Below are positions 1 to 8,520 of a stretch of 13,045 nucleotides of DNA, one piece after another. The notes under the pieces are model-generated. The model searched no databases. It had not been told where the DNA came from and worked only from the letters and a program-made list of their open reading frames with translations. How positions within the stretch are numbered: position 1 is the first letter of the stretch; each line of letters begins with the position of its first letter. This stretch comes from an uncultured Porphyromonadaceae bacterium (GTDB lineage Bacteria > Bacteroidota > Bacteroidia > Bacteroidales > CAMTPD01): positions 1 to 13,045 of the forward strand of contig CAMTPD010000011.1 in NCBI GenBank assembly GCA_947074265.1, given 5' to 3'. Both the position numbers and the translations under genes were made by a program.

Positions 1-168
1 AATCATTCGGCGAAGGTCGCGACGGTGAAAGACGCGAGAGAAGACCTTTCGGAGAAAAGCGCGAAGGTGGTTTCCGCGAAAGAAAATCATTCGGCGAAGG
101 TCGCGACGGTGAAAGACGCGAGAGAAGACCTTTCGGAGAGAAACGTGAAGGTGGATTTGGCGAAAAGA
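1..168 (+). repeat. 84-bp in-frame tandem repeat, two copies
   Basis: Copy one is 1-84 and copy two is 85-168. The first 55 bases are identical and the last 29 differ at eight positions. The unit is 28 codons, so gain or loss of copies keeps the reading frame. Position 1 of the window coincides with a repeat-unit boundary, so more copies may lie to the left and the assembly may have broken inside the array. Confidence 0.9.
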
Positions 169-305
169 AAGAATTTGAAGGGCGTGAAAGGCGCGACATC
201 AGAAAAGGAGAAAAGCCAAAAGGAACCTTCTCAGCTCACCAACGTGACGGAAAAGTATTACGTGAAAGATTTAAAATCAAAAAAGAAGGCGAATCACAAG
301 ACTAA
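3..305 (+). CDS. C-terminal tail of an unidentified protein, rich in Gly/Arg/Glu/Lys (5' partial)
   Basis: The frame is open from the window edge and ends with TAA at 303-305, six bases before the ptpA start. It encodes a highly charged, low-complexity tail rich in G, E, R, K and F, with motifs such as FGEGRDGERRERRPFGEK occurring twice. No folded domain is visible. A second frame (25-315) is also open, but I reject it: the two 84-bp repeat copies differ at eight bases, and in this frame five of the eight are silent third-position changes, whereas in the other frame every altered codon changes the amino acid. Such basic RGG-like tails occur in Bacteroidota on RNA-binding proteins such as DEAD-box helicases and RsuA/RluB-type pseudouridine synthases. 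An RNA-related role is therefore plausible, but the enzyme cannot be named because its body lies outside the window. Confidence 0.75.
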   Translation, partial: SFGEGRDGERRERRPFGEKREGGFRERKSFGEGRDGERRERRPFGEKREGGFGEKKEFEGRERRDIRKGEKPKGTFSAHQRDGKVLRERFKIKKEGESQD

Positions 306-311
306 AAACAA

Positions 312-2480
312 ATGAGATTTAAAAGATCACTTTTATTTTTTGTCGCTATTCTGTCCTTTAGTATTTTAGATAACGTGAAAGCACAGAACAAAGCGCTAAC
401 CCTGGAGGACCTTACTCCGGGTGGCAAAACATATTCTAAGTTCGTACCAGCCACTAAGCAACAGCTTCAGTGGTTGGGCGATCAATATGTTTATGCCCTA
501 TCCAATGAATTCAAGATCGGCAACCCCGACAATACGAAAGAAAGCACATTGCTCACACTTGAGCAAATCAACAATTCCCTCCAAAAAGCCAATCTACCGG
601 CACTCAAGTCTCTACCATCTGTTTCAGTTATAAACAACGACACTCCTTTATTTGTCTTTAATGCCAGCGGCAACCGCGTGGTATTGAATCCGTTTACAAC
701 AGAAATCGTTTCCGTAGTAAAGACCGAGAAAAATTGGGCTAATCAAGACTATTCTGCAAAAGGAGATAAACTAGCCTATACCATCGACAATAATATATTT
801 ATAGTTGATGCAAACGGTTCATCCGTACAAGTTACAGATGAAAAAGATCCGGCAATAGTATGCGGCCAGTCGGTACACCGCAGTGAGTTTGGCATTCACA
901 AAGGAACATTCTGGTCACCATCGGGCAAAAAGCTCGCTTTCTACCGTATGGACGAAAGCATGGTTACCGAATATCCGCTTGTTGATGTAAGTGCACGCGT
1001 AGCAAAAACAAATGACATTCGCTATCCGATGGCAGGGATGAAAAGTCACCACGTAACAGTAGGAATCTACGATACGGAAAGTGGCAAAACAACCTTCCTG
1101 CAAACAGGAAAGCCTGCCGATCGCTACTTCACAAACATAGCTTGGAGTCCGGATGAAAAAGCTGTTTATGTTGCAGAGATCAACAGAGAGCAAAATCACT
1201 TCGATCTCAACCGTTACCAAGTAAGCAACGGTGCAAAAGAAGCAACCCTCTTCAGCGAATCGGATTCGAAGTACGTAGAACCGCAAACTCCGGCATTGTT
1301 CTTACCCAACGATGCTTCTAAGTTTATCTGGCAAAGTCAGAAAGACGGATACAACCACCTTTACCTATACAATACAAACGGTAAAGAGTTGAAGCAACTC
1401 ACCAAAGGAGCATGGATTGTAACCGACGTTTTGGGCTTCGACCCGAGCGGCAACAACTTGTTCTACATGGCAACTACCCGCAGTCCGCTCGACCGCGACT
1501 TATTCAAATTAAACTTGAAAAGTGGCAAAACCGAGCAACTAACCCAAGAAGCGGGTATGCACAACATCGCATTGTCGGGAAGTAAAAAATACTTTATCGA
1601 CAATTATACCTCGCAACACAATCCACGTACCATCAACATCTCTTCAACCGGCAAAAAGAAGGCACAAACCCTTCTTCAAGCAGAGAACCCGTACAAAGGA
1701 TATGCATTTCCGGAGATCGAAGTGGGCACAATCAAAGCTGCCGATGGCGTAACCGATTTATATTACAGATTGGTAAAACCCGTTGGTCTCGATTCTACAC
1801 AAAAGCATCCAGCTGTCGTTTATGTATACGGCGGACCGCATGCTCAGCTCATCACCAACTCATGGATGGCTGCAACACGCGGATGGGATATTTACATGGC
1901 ATCGAGAGGATACGTTGTATTCACGGTAGACAGTCGCGGATCGGCCAATCGCGGTCGTGACTTCGAAAACGTAATTCACCGTAATCTGGGCGTAAACGAA
2001 ATGGCCGATCAGGTAAAAGGTGTCGAATTCCTTACTTCATTACCGTATGTAGACGCCGACAAAGTAGGCGTACACGGATGGAGTTACGGCGGATTTATGA
2101 CAACAAACCTCATGCTTACTTATCCGGAACTATTCAAAGTAGGTGCAGCCGGCGGACCGGTTATCGACTGGAAATACTACGAAGTTATGTATGGCGAACG
2201 CTATATGGATACTCCGAAGGAGAATCCCGAAGGATACAAGAACTCTAATCTTCTCAATAAAGCCGGTAATCTTAAAGGAAATCTTTTAATGATTCACGGC
2301 GATATCGATCCCGTTGTGGTATGGCAACACAGCCTTGCATTTATGAAAGCTTGTGTAGAAGCTCGTACCTATCCCGATTACTTTGTATATCCGGGACACG
2401 AACACAACGTAATTGGTAAAGACAGGGTACATCTTCACGAGAAGATAACCCGCTATTTCGATGATTATCTCAAGAAGTAA
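312..2480 (+). CDS. ptpA: Prolyl tripeptidyl peptidase (S9B/DPP-IV family), secreted
   Basis: A serine exopeptidase that removes tripeptides with proline in the third position from peptide N-termini, feeding peptide uptake in proteolytic Bacteroidales. The 722 residues begin with a signal peptide (hydrophobic core about 6-18, ending near KAQ at 23-25), indicating export. A beta-propeller (roughly 30-490, DPPIV_N type) precedes an alpha/beta-hydrolase domain (about 500-720). The catalytic triad is readable: Ser591 in GWSYGGF, Asp666 in HGDIDPVV, His698 in GHEHNV. Glu192 in HRSEFGI and Glu624 in YYEVMYGERY match the glutamates that bind the substrate N-terminus and distinguish tripeptidase in P. 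gingivalis PtpA; triad positions are offset by 12 from that 732-residue enzyme as I recall it. Plain DPP-IV is the alternative, but HRSEFGI differs from the DPP-IV EE motif region. The gene starts six bases after the upstream stop and runs into purD, suggesting cotranscription. Confidence 0.88.
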   Translation: MRFKRSLLFFVAILSFSILDNVKAQNKALTLEDLTPGGKTYSKFVPATKQQLQWLGDQYVYALSNEFKIGNPDNTKESTLLTLEQINNSLQKANLPALKSLPSVSVINNDTPLFVFNASGNRVVLNPFTTEIVSVVKTEKNWANQDYSAKGDKLAYTIDNNIFIVDANGSSVQVTDEKDPAIVCGQSVHRSEFGIHKGTFWSPSGKKLAFYRMDESMVTEYPLVDVSARVAKTNDIRYPMAGMKSHHVTVGIYDTESGKTTFLQTGKPADRYFTNIAWSPDEKAVYVAEINREQNHFDLNRYQVSNGAKEATLFSESDSKYVEPQTPALFLPNDASKFIWQSQKDGYNHLYLYNTNGKELKQLTKGAWIVTDVLGFDPSGNNLFYMATTRSPLDRDLFKLNLKSGKTEQLTQEAGMHNIALSGSKKYFIDNYTSQHNPRTINISSTGKKKAQTLLQAENPYKGYAFPEIEVGTIKAADGVTDLYYRLVKPVGLDSTQKHPAVVYVYGGPHAQLITNSWMAATRGWDIYMASRGYVVFTVDSRGSANRGRDFENVIHRNLGVNEMADQVKGVEFLTSLPYVDADKVGVHGWSYGGFMTTNLMLTYPELFKVGAAGGPVIDWKYYEVMYGERYMDTPKENPEGYKNSNLLNKAGNLKGNLLMIHGDIDPVVVWQHSLAFMKACVEARTYPDYFVYPGHEHNVIGKDRVHLHEKITRYFDDYLKK

Positions 2481-2506
2481 TAACTATATAACAAGACAAA
2501 ACATCC

Positions 2507-3775
2507 ATGAAGATTTTATTACTAGGTTCGGGAGGTCGCGAACACGCTCTAGCTTGGAAGATCAAACAAAGTCCTAAAGTTGAAAAACTTTTCATCGCTC
2601 CCGGCAATGCCGGAACCGGACTTGTTGGCGAGAACGTTGCAATTGCAGCAACCGACTTTCCTGCTATTAAAGAATTTGTGCTTAACAATCAAGTGGATAT
2701 GGTCGTAGTCGGACCTGAAGATCCGTTGGTTAAAGGCGTATATGACTATTTCAAAAACGATAGTCAACTAGCTTCAGTGCCTGTAATCGGACCTTCAAAA
2801 GAAGGTGCACAGCTAGAAGGCAGCAAGGATTTTGCAAAAGCATTTATGATGCGTCACAACATCCCTACCGCTCAATATAAGAGTATCAGTGCCGACAATC
2901 TTGAAGAAGGTTTTGCATTTCTTGAGTCACTACAAGCACCATACGTATTGAAAGCCGATGGTCTTGCAGCAGGAAAAGGAGTATTGATTATCTCAGACCT
3001 TGACGAAGCAAAAAGAGAACTAAAAGGAATGATCGAAGGTATGTTTGGCGATGCCAGCAAAACCGTTGTAATCGAAGAGTTTCTTTCAGGTATCGAGTGC
3101 TCGGTATTTGTAATGTCGGACGGTAACTCGTATAAGATCTTACCGGAAGCAAAAGACTACAAACGTATTGGCGAAGGAGACACAGGTCTTAACACCGGTG
3201 GTATGGGTGCCGTTTCTCCGGTTCCGTTTGCAAACGAAGAGTTCATGAAGAAAGTAGAAGACCGCGTAATCATCCCTACAGTAGAAGGTTTGAAAAGCGA
3301 AGGTATCGAATACAAAGGCTTCATCTTCATCGGACTTATCAAAGTAAACAACGAACCATTGGTGATCGAATACAACTGTCGTATGGGTGACCCGGAAACA
3401 GAAGCAGTAATGCTACGTATCCAATCAGACTTCGTTGATTTGCTTGAAGGCGTTGCAGAAGGCAACCTTGAAACACGCGAATTGGTAAAAGACCCAAGAG
3501 CAGCAGTAACTGTAATGCTTGTATCGGGCGGATACCCTGGCGATTATGAAAAAGGCAAAGTTATCAGCGGACTAGACAAAGTAGAAAACAGCATTGTATT
3601 CCACGCGGGTACAAAAGAAACAGCAGAAGGCATTGTAACCAATGGCGGACGTGTTATTGCTGTAAGCTCATACGGAAAAGATAAAGACGAAGCATTGGCA
3701 CAATCATTTGCAAATGCGAAAGTTATTAACTTTGACGGAAAATACTTCCGTTCAGATATCGGTTTCGATCTTTAA
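2507..3775 (+). CDS. purD: Phosphoribosylamine-glycine ligase (GAR synthetase)
   Basis: Catalyses the second step of de novo purine synthesis: 5-phosphoribosylamine + glycine + ATP give glycinamide ribonucleotide, ADP and phosphate, in the cytoplasm. The 422-residue length is typical of the monofunctional enzyme. The N-terminal domain opens with GSGGREHAL (7-15). The ATP-grasp nucleotide loop [10 protein letters not shown] is at about 150-159, and the family signature [10 protein letters not shown] is at 290-299, carrying metal and ATP ligands. The C-terminal domain follows. It starts 26 bp after ptpA, and its TAA shares one base with the next ATG (TAATG), so translation of the following membrane gene is probably coupled. 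No other purine genes are visible here. There is no truncation or missing motif. Confidence 0.96.
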   Translation: MKILLLGSGGREHALAWKIKQSPKVEKLFIAPGNAGTGLVGENVAIAATDFPAIKEFVLNNQVDMVVVGPEDPLVKGVYDYFKNDSQLASVPVIGPSKEGAQLEGSKDFAKAFMMRHNIPTAQYKSISADNLEEGFAFLESLQAPYVLKADGLAAGKGVLIISDLDEAKRELKGMIEGMFGDASKTVVIEEFLSGIECSVFVMSDGNSYKILPEAKDYKRIGEGDTGLNTGGMGAVSPVPFANEEFMKKVEDRVIIPTVEGLKSEGIEYKGFIFIGLIKVNNEPLVIEYNCRMGDPETEAVMLRIQSDFVDLLEGVAEGNLETRELVKDPRAAVTVMLVSGGYPGDYEKGKVISGLDKVENSIVFHAGTKETAEGIVTNGGRVIAVSSYGKDKDEALAQSFANAKVINFDGKYFRSDIGFDL

Positions 3776-4776
3776 TGAGATACGATTACAGAAATACAAA
3801 TAAAACGGTGAGTTCCTATTTAGGAACCATCGTTTTTTCCATTTTACTGGCCATTGTATGTTGGTCGGCCACCTTTCTTTTCGACACATTTGATTATCAA
3901 AGTGCATTAACAAACAACTCTGTTTGGAATCTTTTTATTTCCAAACTAAGCAATATCGAAGCATACATCTTAGGCTTTTCGATAATGGGATGCAGCGCTT
4001 TCCTTTTGCAGCGAACCAATTACATGATGAATATCATTCGCTTAAAGACTGCAATGCCCCTCCTTTTCTTTGTTTTATTTTTCTCATCAGCACCACGTTT
4101 CATACCACTTACTTCGGCAACACCGGCATTATTACTACTGGTATTGGCTATCTATTTTCTTTTCAAGTCGTATCACTACGAACGCTCGCAAGGATATATA
4201 TTCAATACCTTCTTTATGATCGGTCTATCGAGTTTGCTATGGACGCAAATCATCTGGATTATCCCGGTCTTTTGGTTGGGAATGTATAAATTCAGAGTAC
4301 TCAATCCACGCAACATCGGAGCTTGCCTTATCGGACTCTTTATGGTCTACTGGTTTGCTTTCGCATGGTCGTTTTACAAACATACCCCCGAAGAACTGAT
4401 CAATAACTTCAAACTTTTATATACACTAAATCCAATACATGTTGATGCTACCAACTGGCCTATTTTAATACAACCGGGACTGCTAGCCATCATGTATTTG
4501 ATTTCACTGTTCAATCTCACAACCAACCGACACTCGGAAAATATCCGTAGTAGAGATTACCTTTCCTTTCTGAGTTGGCTTACATTTACAATGCTTATAT
4601 TGGGCTGTCTCTTCAACTTCGAACAAGGACAGTTTATCCGACTTTCCGTTGTACCTTGTTCCATCTTAGTAGGACACTTTTTTGCATTAAATACCGGACG
4701 AGGCATAAGCCTTTTGTTTTCATTAGTTGTTACAACTTATATACTAACATACGCATATCAATTATGGATTTTCTAA
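3775..4776 (+). CDS. Polytopic membrane protein, DUF6427-like
   Basis: A 333-residue, strongly hydrophobic inner-membrane protein with about nine or ten predicted membrane-spanning stretches across its length (for example near 17-36, 55-73, 87-105, 110-128, 142-170, 182-200, 232-250, 262-280 and 295-330). Short basic loops such as KSYHYERSQG and TTNRHSENIRSRD lie between them. I see no catalytic motif. The length, topology and position directly after purD resemble the uncharacterised Bacteroidota family DUF6427, as I recall its neighbourhood; this assignment is tentative. The start overlaps the purD stop by one base and the end overlaps the next gene by 13 bases, so it is tightly coupled on both sides. 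No function can be given; an envelope-related role is only inferred from its neighbours. Confidence 0.8.
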   Translation: MRYDYRNTNKTVSSYLGTIVFSILLAIVCWSATFLFDTFDYQSALTNNSVWNLFISKLSNIEAYILGFSIMGCSAFLLQRTNYMMNIIRLKTAMPLLFFVLFFSSAPRFIPLTSATPALLLLVLAIYFLFKSYHYERSQGYIFNTFFMIGLSSLLWTQIIWIIPVFWLGMYKFRVLNPRNIGACLIGLFMVYWFAFAWSFYKHTPEELINNFKLLYTLNPIHVDATNWPILIQPGLLAIMYLISLFNLTTNRHSENIRSRDYLSFLSWLTFTMLILGCLFNFEQGQFIRLSVVPCSILVGHFFALNTGRGISLLFSLVVTTYILTYAYQLWIF

Positions 4777-5213
4777 TCGAATGGGGATATATAGGCGTTT
4801 TTATCGCCGCTTTTCTAGCCGGAACAGTAGTTCCGTTCAGTTCGGAAGTAGTGCTCACGGGCGTACTTCTTCTTGGTGCAGGCTACTGGCCTTGTATTAT
4901 AGCCGCAACGCTAGGTAATACACTCGGAGGAATGACCTGCTACTATATGGGACGCATGGGAAAGAAAGAGTGGATCGTCAAGTACCTCAAACTCGATTTG
5001 GCCAAGCTTGATAAAGTAGAAGCCTATGTGAGTAAAAAGGGAGCATGGATGGCATTCTTTGTATTTCTTCCCGGTATTGGAGACTTCATTGCCGTAGCAC
5101 TCGGCTTTCTTCGCGCCAATCAATTTGTAGTTGGCATTTGCCTGCTTACCGGTAAGTTTGTCCGCTATTGGATCTGGATGGAAATGGTATTCAAAGTACA
5201 AGACATGTTATAA
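4764..5213 (+). CDS. YqaA-type DedA/VTT-domain membrane protein
   Basis: A 149-residue inner-membrane protein of the small YqaA branch of the DedA/VTT superfamily. Larger members are implicated in flipping undecaprenyl phosphate or phospholipids; for the YqaA branch the substrate is not known. The N-terminus MDFLIEWGYIGVFIAAFLAG is followed by a re-entrant-type segment with PFSSEVVL. Then comes a glycine-rich TLGNTLGGMTCYYMGRMG, and later FLPGIGDFIAVALGFLR, the region where DedA proteins keep a G-x-x-x-R type motif. The frame is open further upstream to 4575, but I chose the ATG at 4764: the extra 63 residues lie entirely inside the preceding gene and are not membrane-like, while this start gives the usual family length. 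It overlaps the upstream gene by 13 bases. Its TAA lies inside the stem of the bidirectional terminator. Confidence 0.85.
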   Translation: MDFLIEWGYIGVFIAAFLAGTVVPFSSEVVLTGVLLLGAGYWPCIIAATLGNTLGGMTCYYMGRMGKKEWIVKYLKLDLAKLDKVEAYVSKKGAWMAFFVFLPGIGDFIAVALGFLRANQFVVGICLLTGKFVRYWIWMEMVFKVQDML

Positions 5214-5269
5214 TAAAAACAAGAAGAGGGAATACCTACATTGGTATTCCCTCTTCTTGTTTTTATTAT
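5210..5269. terminator. Bidirectional intrinsic terminator between convergent genes
   Basis: Two perfect 27-base arms (5210-5236 and 5243-5269) flank a six-base loop. Each arm has a run of A or T at its outer end, so either strand's transcript forms a hairpin followed by a U-rich tract. The TAA of the YqaA-like gene (5211-5213) and the TAA of mnmD (complement of 5266-5268) sit opposite each other in the stem. It should stop transcription from both directions. Confidence 0.92.
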
Positions 5270-5946
5270 TTTGTGGCACGAAGCATTTCGCGTTTTCCCG
5301 GAGGGCCGGGCAAGCGTTCGGTTGTAAAGCCAACTGCTTGCATGGTACGCCTTACCACACCCTTTGCACAATACGTAGTCAGAATACCACCTTTATTTGT
5401 GTGATCGTAGATACGTTGAAACAGTTCTTCGCTCCACATTTCTGCTTGTTTGTCCGGAGCAAACGCATCAAAATAGATCAAGTCGAGACCTTCTTCAAAC
5501 GCCATCACATTGATATCGCCTTCAAGCTTTAAGATCGTGAAATAGTCGGTAATTGCAACCGGCTTGTTCCATTCGCAAGCATGCATACTACGAAACAACG
5601 CCTTCTCTTCGTCCGAATACCCGGCCGTAAAGTTCAGAGCCGCTACAATATCCTCACCTAGGGGATACAATTCGGTTGTAATAAAACGCACACGCACTCC
5701 CCTTCTTTTCGCTTCGAGCAACGTCAAAAACGCATTCAGTCCCGTACCGAAACCAACTTCCAAGATGTGAATTTCTTCTTTCTGCACTTGGTCTAGTCCG
5801 GCTTGTATAAAGACGTGATTCGATTCCTGTACCGCACCGTTTACCGAGTGGTAATGCTCGTCCATCGACTCTATATAAAGTGTATGCGAACCATCCGCCG
5901 TGACCATTAGTTTAGGCGCACGATCCACATTGTCAAACTGTTCCAT
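5266..5946 (-). CDS. mnmD: tRNA 5-methylaminomethyl-2-thiouridine-forming methyltransferase (MnmD type)
   Basis: An SAM-dependent methyltransferase acting on the wobble uridine (U34) of tRNAs: it methylates 5-aminomethyl-2-thiouridine to mnm5s2U, the last step of the MnmE/MnmG route. It is the stand-alone equivalent of the C-terminal methyltransferase half of E. coli MnmC (MnmC2), without the FAD oxidase half. The 226 residues carry the SAM-binding motif I ILEVGFGTGLN (61-71), the family motif YFDAFAPDKQ (158-167), TYCAKGVVRR (191-200) and the C-terminal GPPGKREM (214-221), all characteristic of the Methyltransf_30 (DUF752) family. It is transcribed alone, convergent to the preceding operon and divergent from the TonB receptor gene. 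A Bacteroidota-type -7 element lies just upstream. The start at 5946 gives a normal family N-terminus; the internal Met at residue 14 is less likely. Confidence 0.9.
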   Translation of the reverse strand: MEQFDNVDRAPKLMVTADGSHTLYIESMDEHYHSVNGAVQESNHVFIQAGLDQVQKEEIHILEVGFGTGLNAFLTLLEAKRRGVRVRFITTELYPLGEDIVAALNFTAGYSDEEKALFRSMHACEWNKPVAITDYFTILKLEGDINVMAFEEGLDLIYFDAFAPDKQAEMWSEELFQRIYDHTNKGGILTTYCAKGVVRRTMQAVGFTTERLPGPPGKREMLRATK

Positions 5947-5970
5947 CTTTCATTTTCTTTTTTGATCAAT

Positions 5971-6001
5971 CAAAGATACGCGCTTTGTGAAAATTAAAAA
6001 A
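5971..6001 (-). promoter_or_regulatory. Putative Bacteroidota promoter for mnmD
   Basis: Read on the minus strand, 5978-5971 is TATCTTTG, a perfect match to the -7 consensus TAnnTTTG. After a 19-base spacer lies TTTT (6001-5998), a partial match to the -33 TTTG box. The predicted transcript start, about 5964, leaves a short leader before the start codon at 5946. Confidence 0.55.
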
Positions 6002-6092
6002 GTGCAGACATATAACTTAACTTACAAATCAATTTTAGATATTTGTTGTTTCTTTTATAAACAGTATAAACTTATACAGCTAGAAACCATCC

Positions 6093-8492
6093 ATGCGCAA
6101 CACATTCAGACTCACACTTCTCTTTCTGTTGATAGCTATTAGCAGCCTGAGTGCCCAAAACAATTACGCAATAAAAGGGATCGTAAAAGACAAACTCAAC
6201 AACGAACCGTTGCCCTATGTAAATGTCTCCATCTGGAATAGTCCGGGCAAAGGAGCAACAACCAACGACAACGGCGAGTTCATCATAGAAGATGTAAAAC
6301 CGGGAACTTATCGCGTAAGTGCAACGTATATCGGATACAAGAACTTTATCAGTCCCGATTACATGGTGGGCTCAAAAGATGTGTATGTAACCATTGAGAT
6401 GGAAGAAACCACACAAGCCTTGCAAGAGGTACAAGTAACGGCATCACCGTTTAGGCGCGTAGCCGAGTCGCCACTCGGACTCAACGTAATCGGTTTCAAA
6501 GACATAGAGAAAAGCGCCGGAGCCAACCGCGACATCTCGAAAGTAATACAATCCTTTCCCGGTGTAGCATCATCGGCAGAATTTAGAAACGACCTCATTG
6601 TGCGTGGTGGTGGCCCATCCGAAAATAGTTTTTACCTCGACGGAGTCGAGATTCCCAATATCAATCACTTCTCTACCCAAGGAGCTTCGGGCGGACCGGT
6701 AGGTATCATCAACCCCGACTTTATACGAGAAGTAAACTTTTACTCGGCAGCCTTTCCGGCATCACGCGGCGACGCACTCAGTGCCGTGCTCGACTTCAAA
6801 CTGAAAGACGGCAACAAAGAACGGGCCAACTTCAGAGGAGTTGTGGGAGCATCGGAAGTTGGAGTTTCGGTAGATGGCCCTATCGGAAGCAAAACCACCT
6901 ATCAGGTATCGGCGCGCCAGTCGTACCTGCAAATGCTTTTCAATCTCATTGGCCTCCCTTTCCTTCCTAAGTTTACCGACGCACAGTTTAAGGTAAAACA
7001 TCAATTCAACAGTAAGAATGAAATCACCTTTATCGGCTTGGGAGCGATAGACGACATGAAACTCAATACCGACATGAAAGATCCCGACGACGACGATCTC
7101 TACATCCTGAGCTACCTGCCTGTGGTAAAGCAGAAAACCTATACGCTTGGTGCGGTATACAAACACTTCACACCGCGCTCGCAACATACTTTGGTGGTGA
7201 GTCAGAACTATTTGAACAACAAAAACATCAAATACATCAACAACCAAGACAACAACCCCGATTCGCTGCGTCAACATTATACATCGGACGAGATGGAAAC
7301 CCGCTTTCGCACTGAAAACACGTTTCGTTTGCCCTTCGTCGACTTGTCGGCAGGTGGCGGAGTAAACTACGCCAAGTATAAAAACCATACCAAGCAACGC
7401 ATGTTTGCTCAAAGCGAACCCTCGTTCTTGATCTACGATACCGACCTCAACATGTGGCAATGGTACCTTTATGCTTCGGCCGTATACAAGAGTTACGACG
7501 AACGATTCACAGCTTCGGCCTCGTTCCGCATGGATGCCAACGATTACTCTTCGAAGATGAACAACCTCTTTAAGCAGTTTTCGCCACGCGCATCGGTAAG
7601 TTACGCCCTCACATCTACGGTAAATATCAACGCAGCCGCAGGTCGCTACTTCGAACGCCCGTCGTACGTAACCTTGGGATACAAAGACAATGCCGGAAAC
7701 TACGTAAACAAAGCAAACGGAGTTACCTATATCTCATCCAATCAATACTCGATGGGAACAGAGTTTGTGCCGAATGCAAACTTTAAATTCGGACTCGAAG
7801 GATTCTACAAGCAATACGGCGACTATCCCTTCTCGTTGGTCGACTCCATTCCATTGGCCTCCAAAGGGGCAGACTATGGTGTGGTCGGTGATGAGTCGGT
7901 CGTTTCTACCGGAATAGGTCGTGCTTACGGCTTGGAGTTCTTGGCTCGTTGTTACAATTTCCGCGGCCTCACCTTCCTTTCGTCGTTTACTTTGGTAAGA
8001 AGCGAGTTTAAAGACAACCGCGAAGGACGCAACAATTACATCCCAACCGCTTGGGACAATCGCTTCATCCTTTCGCTTACCGGAACCTATGCCCTACCTA
8101 AACATTGGGATATCGGTGCTAAGTTTAGAGCATTAGGCGGCACACCTTATACCCCTTACGACCTCGAAAAGTCGAGTTTGGTCGATGCATGGAACGCAAA
8201 AGGCCGCCCCTATCTCGACTACGACAAGTTTAATTCGGAGCGATTGGGCACTTACACGCAGCTCGATATCCGCGTAGACAAAACGTTTTACATGAAGAAC
8301 TGGATGTTTGGTCTATACCTTGATATTCAGAATGTATTAGGAACGAAATACAAGGAGCAGGAAACCTATATTTCGACCGGTAAGATCGTAAATCCTACGG
8401 CACCGCAAGACGAACAACGCTACGAACTGAAACGTATCAACCGATCATCGGGTACCGTTTTACCTACTATTGGGGTTACCGTCGAGTTTTAA
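6093..8492 (+). CDS. TonB-dependent outer-membrane receptor with carboxypeptidase-regulatory-like N-domain
   Basis: A 799-residue outer-membrane beta-barrel that imports a ligand using TonB energy. A signal peptide (about 1-22, ending SLSAQ) is followed by a carboxypeptidase-regulatory-like (beta-sandwich) domain at about 26-110. Next are a TonB-box-like LQEVQVTA segment and a plug domain (roughly 117-235) with the usual VIQSFPGVASS, IVRGGGPSENSFYLDG and NPDFIREVNFY motifs. The remainder is barrel strands, ending in phenylalanine (VTVEF) as expected for BAM-assembled barrels. It is complete. No SusD-like gene follows, so it is not a glycan-type SusC pair. The next genes are a ZnuA-like binding protein and ZnuC-like ATPase, so metal import is a reasonable inference, but I see no histidine-rich loop like that of ZnuD. 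The upstream region is AT-rich; a TTTG at 6042-6045 lies 19 bases before TATAAACT, too weak to call a promoter. Confidence 0.9.
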   Translation: MRNTFRLTLLFLLIAISSLSAQNNYAIKGIVKDKLNNEPLPYVNVSIWNSPGKGATTNDNGEFIIEDVKPGTYRVSATYIGYKNFISPDYMVGSKDVYVTIEMEETTQALQEVQVTASPFRRVAESPLGLNVIGFKDIEKSAGANRDISKVIQSFPGVASSAEFRNDLIVRGGGPSENSFYLDGVEIPNINHFSTQGASGGPVGIINPDFIREVNFYSAAFPASRGDALSAVLDFKLKDGNKERANFRGVVGASEVGVSVDGPIGSKTTYQVSARQSYLQMLFNLIGLPFLPKFTDAQFKVKHQFNSKNEITFIGLGAIDDMKLNTDMKDPDDDDLYILSYLPVVKQKTYTLGAVYKHFTPRSQHTLVVSQNYLNNKNIKYINNQDNNPDSLRQHYTSDEMETRFRTENTFRLPFVDLSAGGGVNYAKYKNHTKQRMFAQSEPSFLIYDTDLNMWQWYLYASAVYKSYDERFTASASFRMDANDYSSKMNNLFKQFSPRASVSYALTSTVNINAAAGRYFERPSYVTLGYKDNAGNYVNKANGVTYISSNQYSMGTEFVPNANFKFGLEGFYKQYGDYPFSLVDSIPLASKGADYGVVGDESVVSTGIGRAYGLEFLARCYNFRGLTFLSSFTLVRSEFKDNREGRNNYIPTAWDNRFILSLTGTYALPKHWDIGAKFRALGGTPYTPYDLEKSSLVDAWNAKGRPYLDYDKFNSERLGTYTQLDIRVDKTFYMKNWMFGLYLDIQNVLGTKYKEQETYISTGKIVNPTAPQDEQRYELKRINRSSGTVLPTIGVTVEF

Positions 8493-8517
8493 TAATGCAA
8501 CTTTGTACTTATATTTG
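8487..8517 (+). promoter_or_regulatory. Putative Bacteroidota promoter for the znuA-like gene
   Basis: TATATTTG at 8510-8517 matches the -7 consensus TAnnTTTG exactly. TTTT at 8487-8490, 19 bases upstream, stands for the -33 box and overlaps the end of the receptor gene. Transcription would begin near 8524, which lies after the in-frame ATG at 8495 and so supports the later ATG (8570) as the translation start. Confidence 0.55.
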
Positions 8518-8520
8518 TAG

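Noticed and set aside
25..315. Open frame with ATG overlapping the ptpA start
   Set aside because: All codons that differ between the two 84-bp repeat copies change the residue in this frame, while the 3-305 frame shows mainly silent changes; this one is a shadow.
4575..4763. N-terminal extension of the YqaA-like protein
   Set aside because: It lies wholly within the upstream gene in another frame and would add a non-family segment before a normal DedA N-terminus.
6762..7460. 232-codon minus-strand open frame inside the TonB receptor gene
   Set aside because: It lies fully antisense to a complete, well-supported gene; a long antisense frame arises from its codon use.
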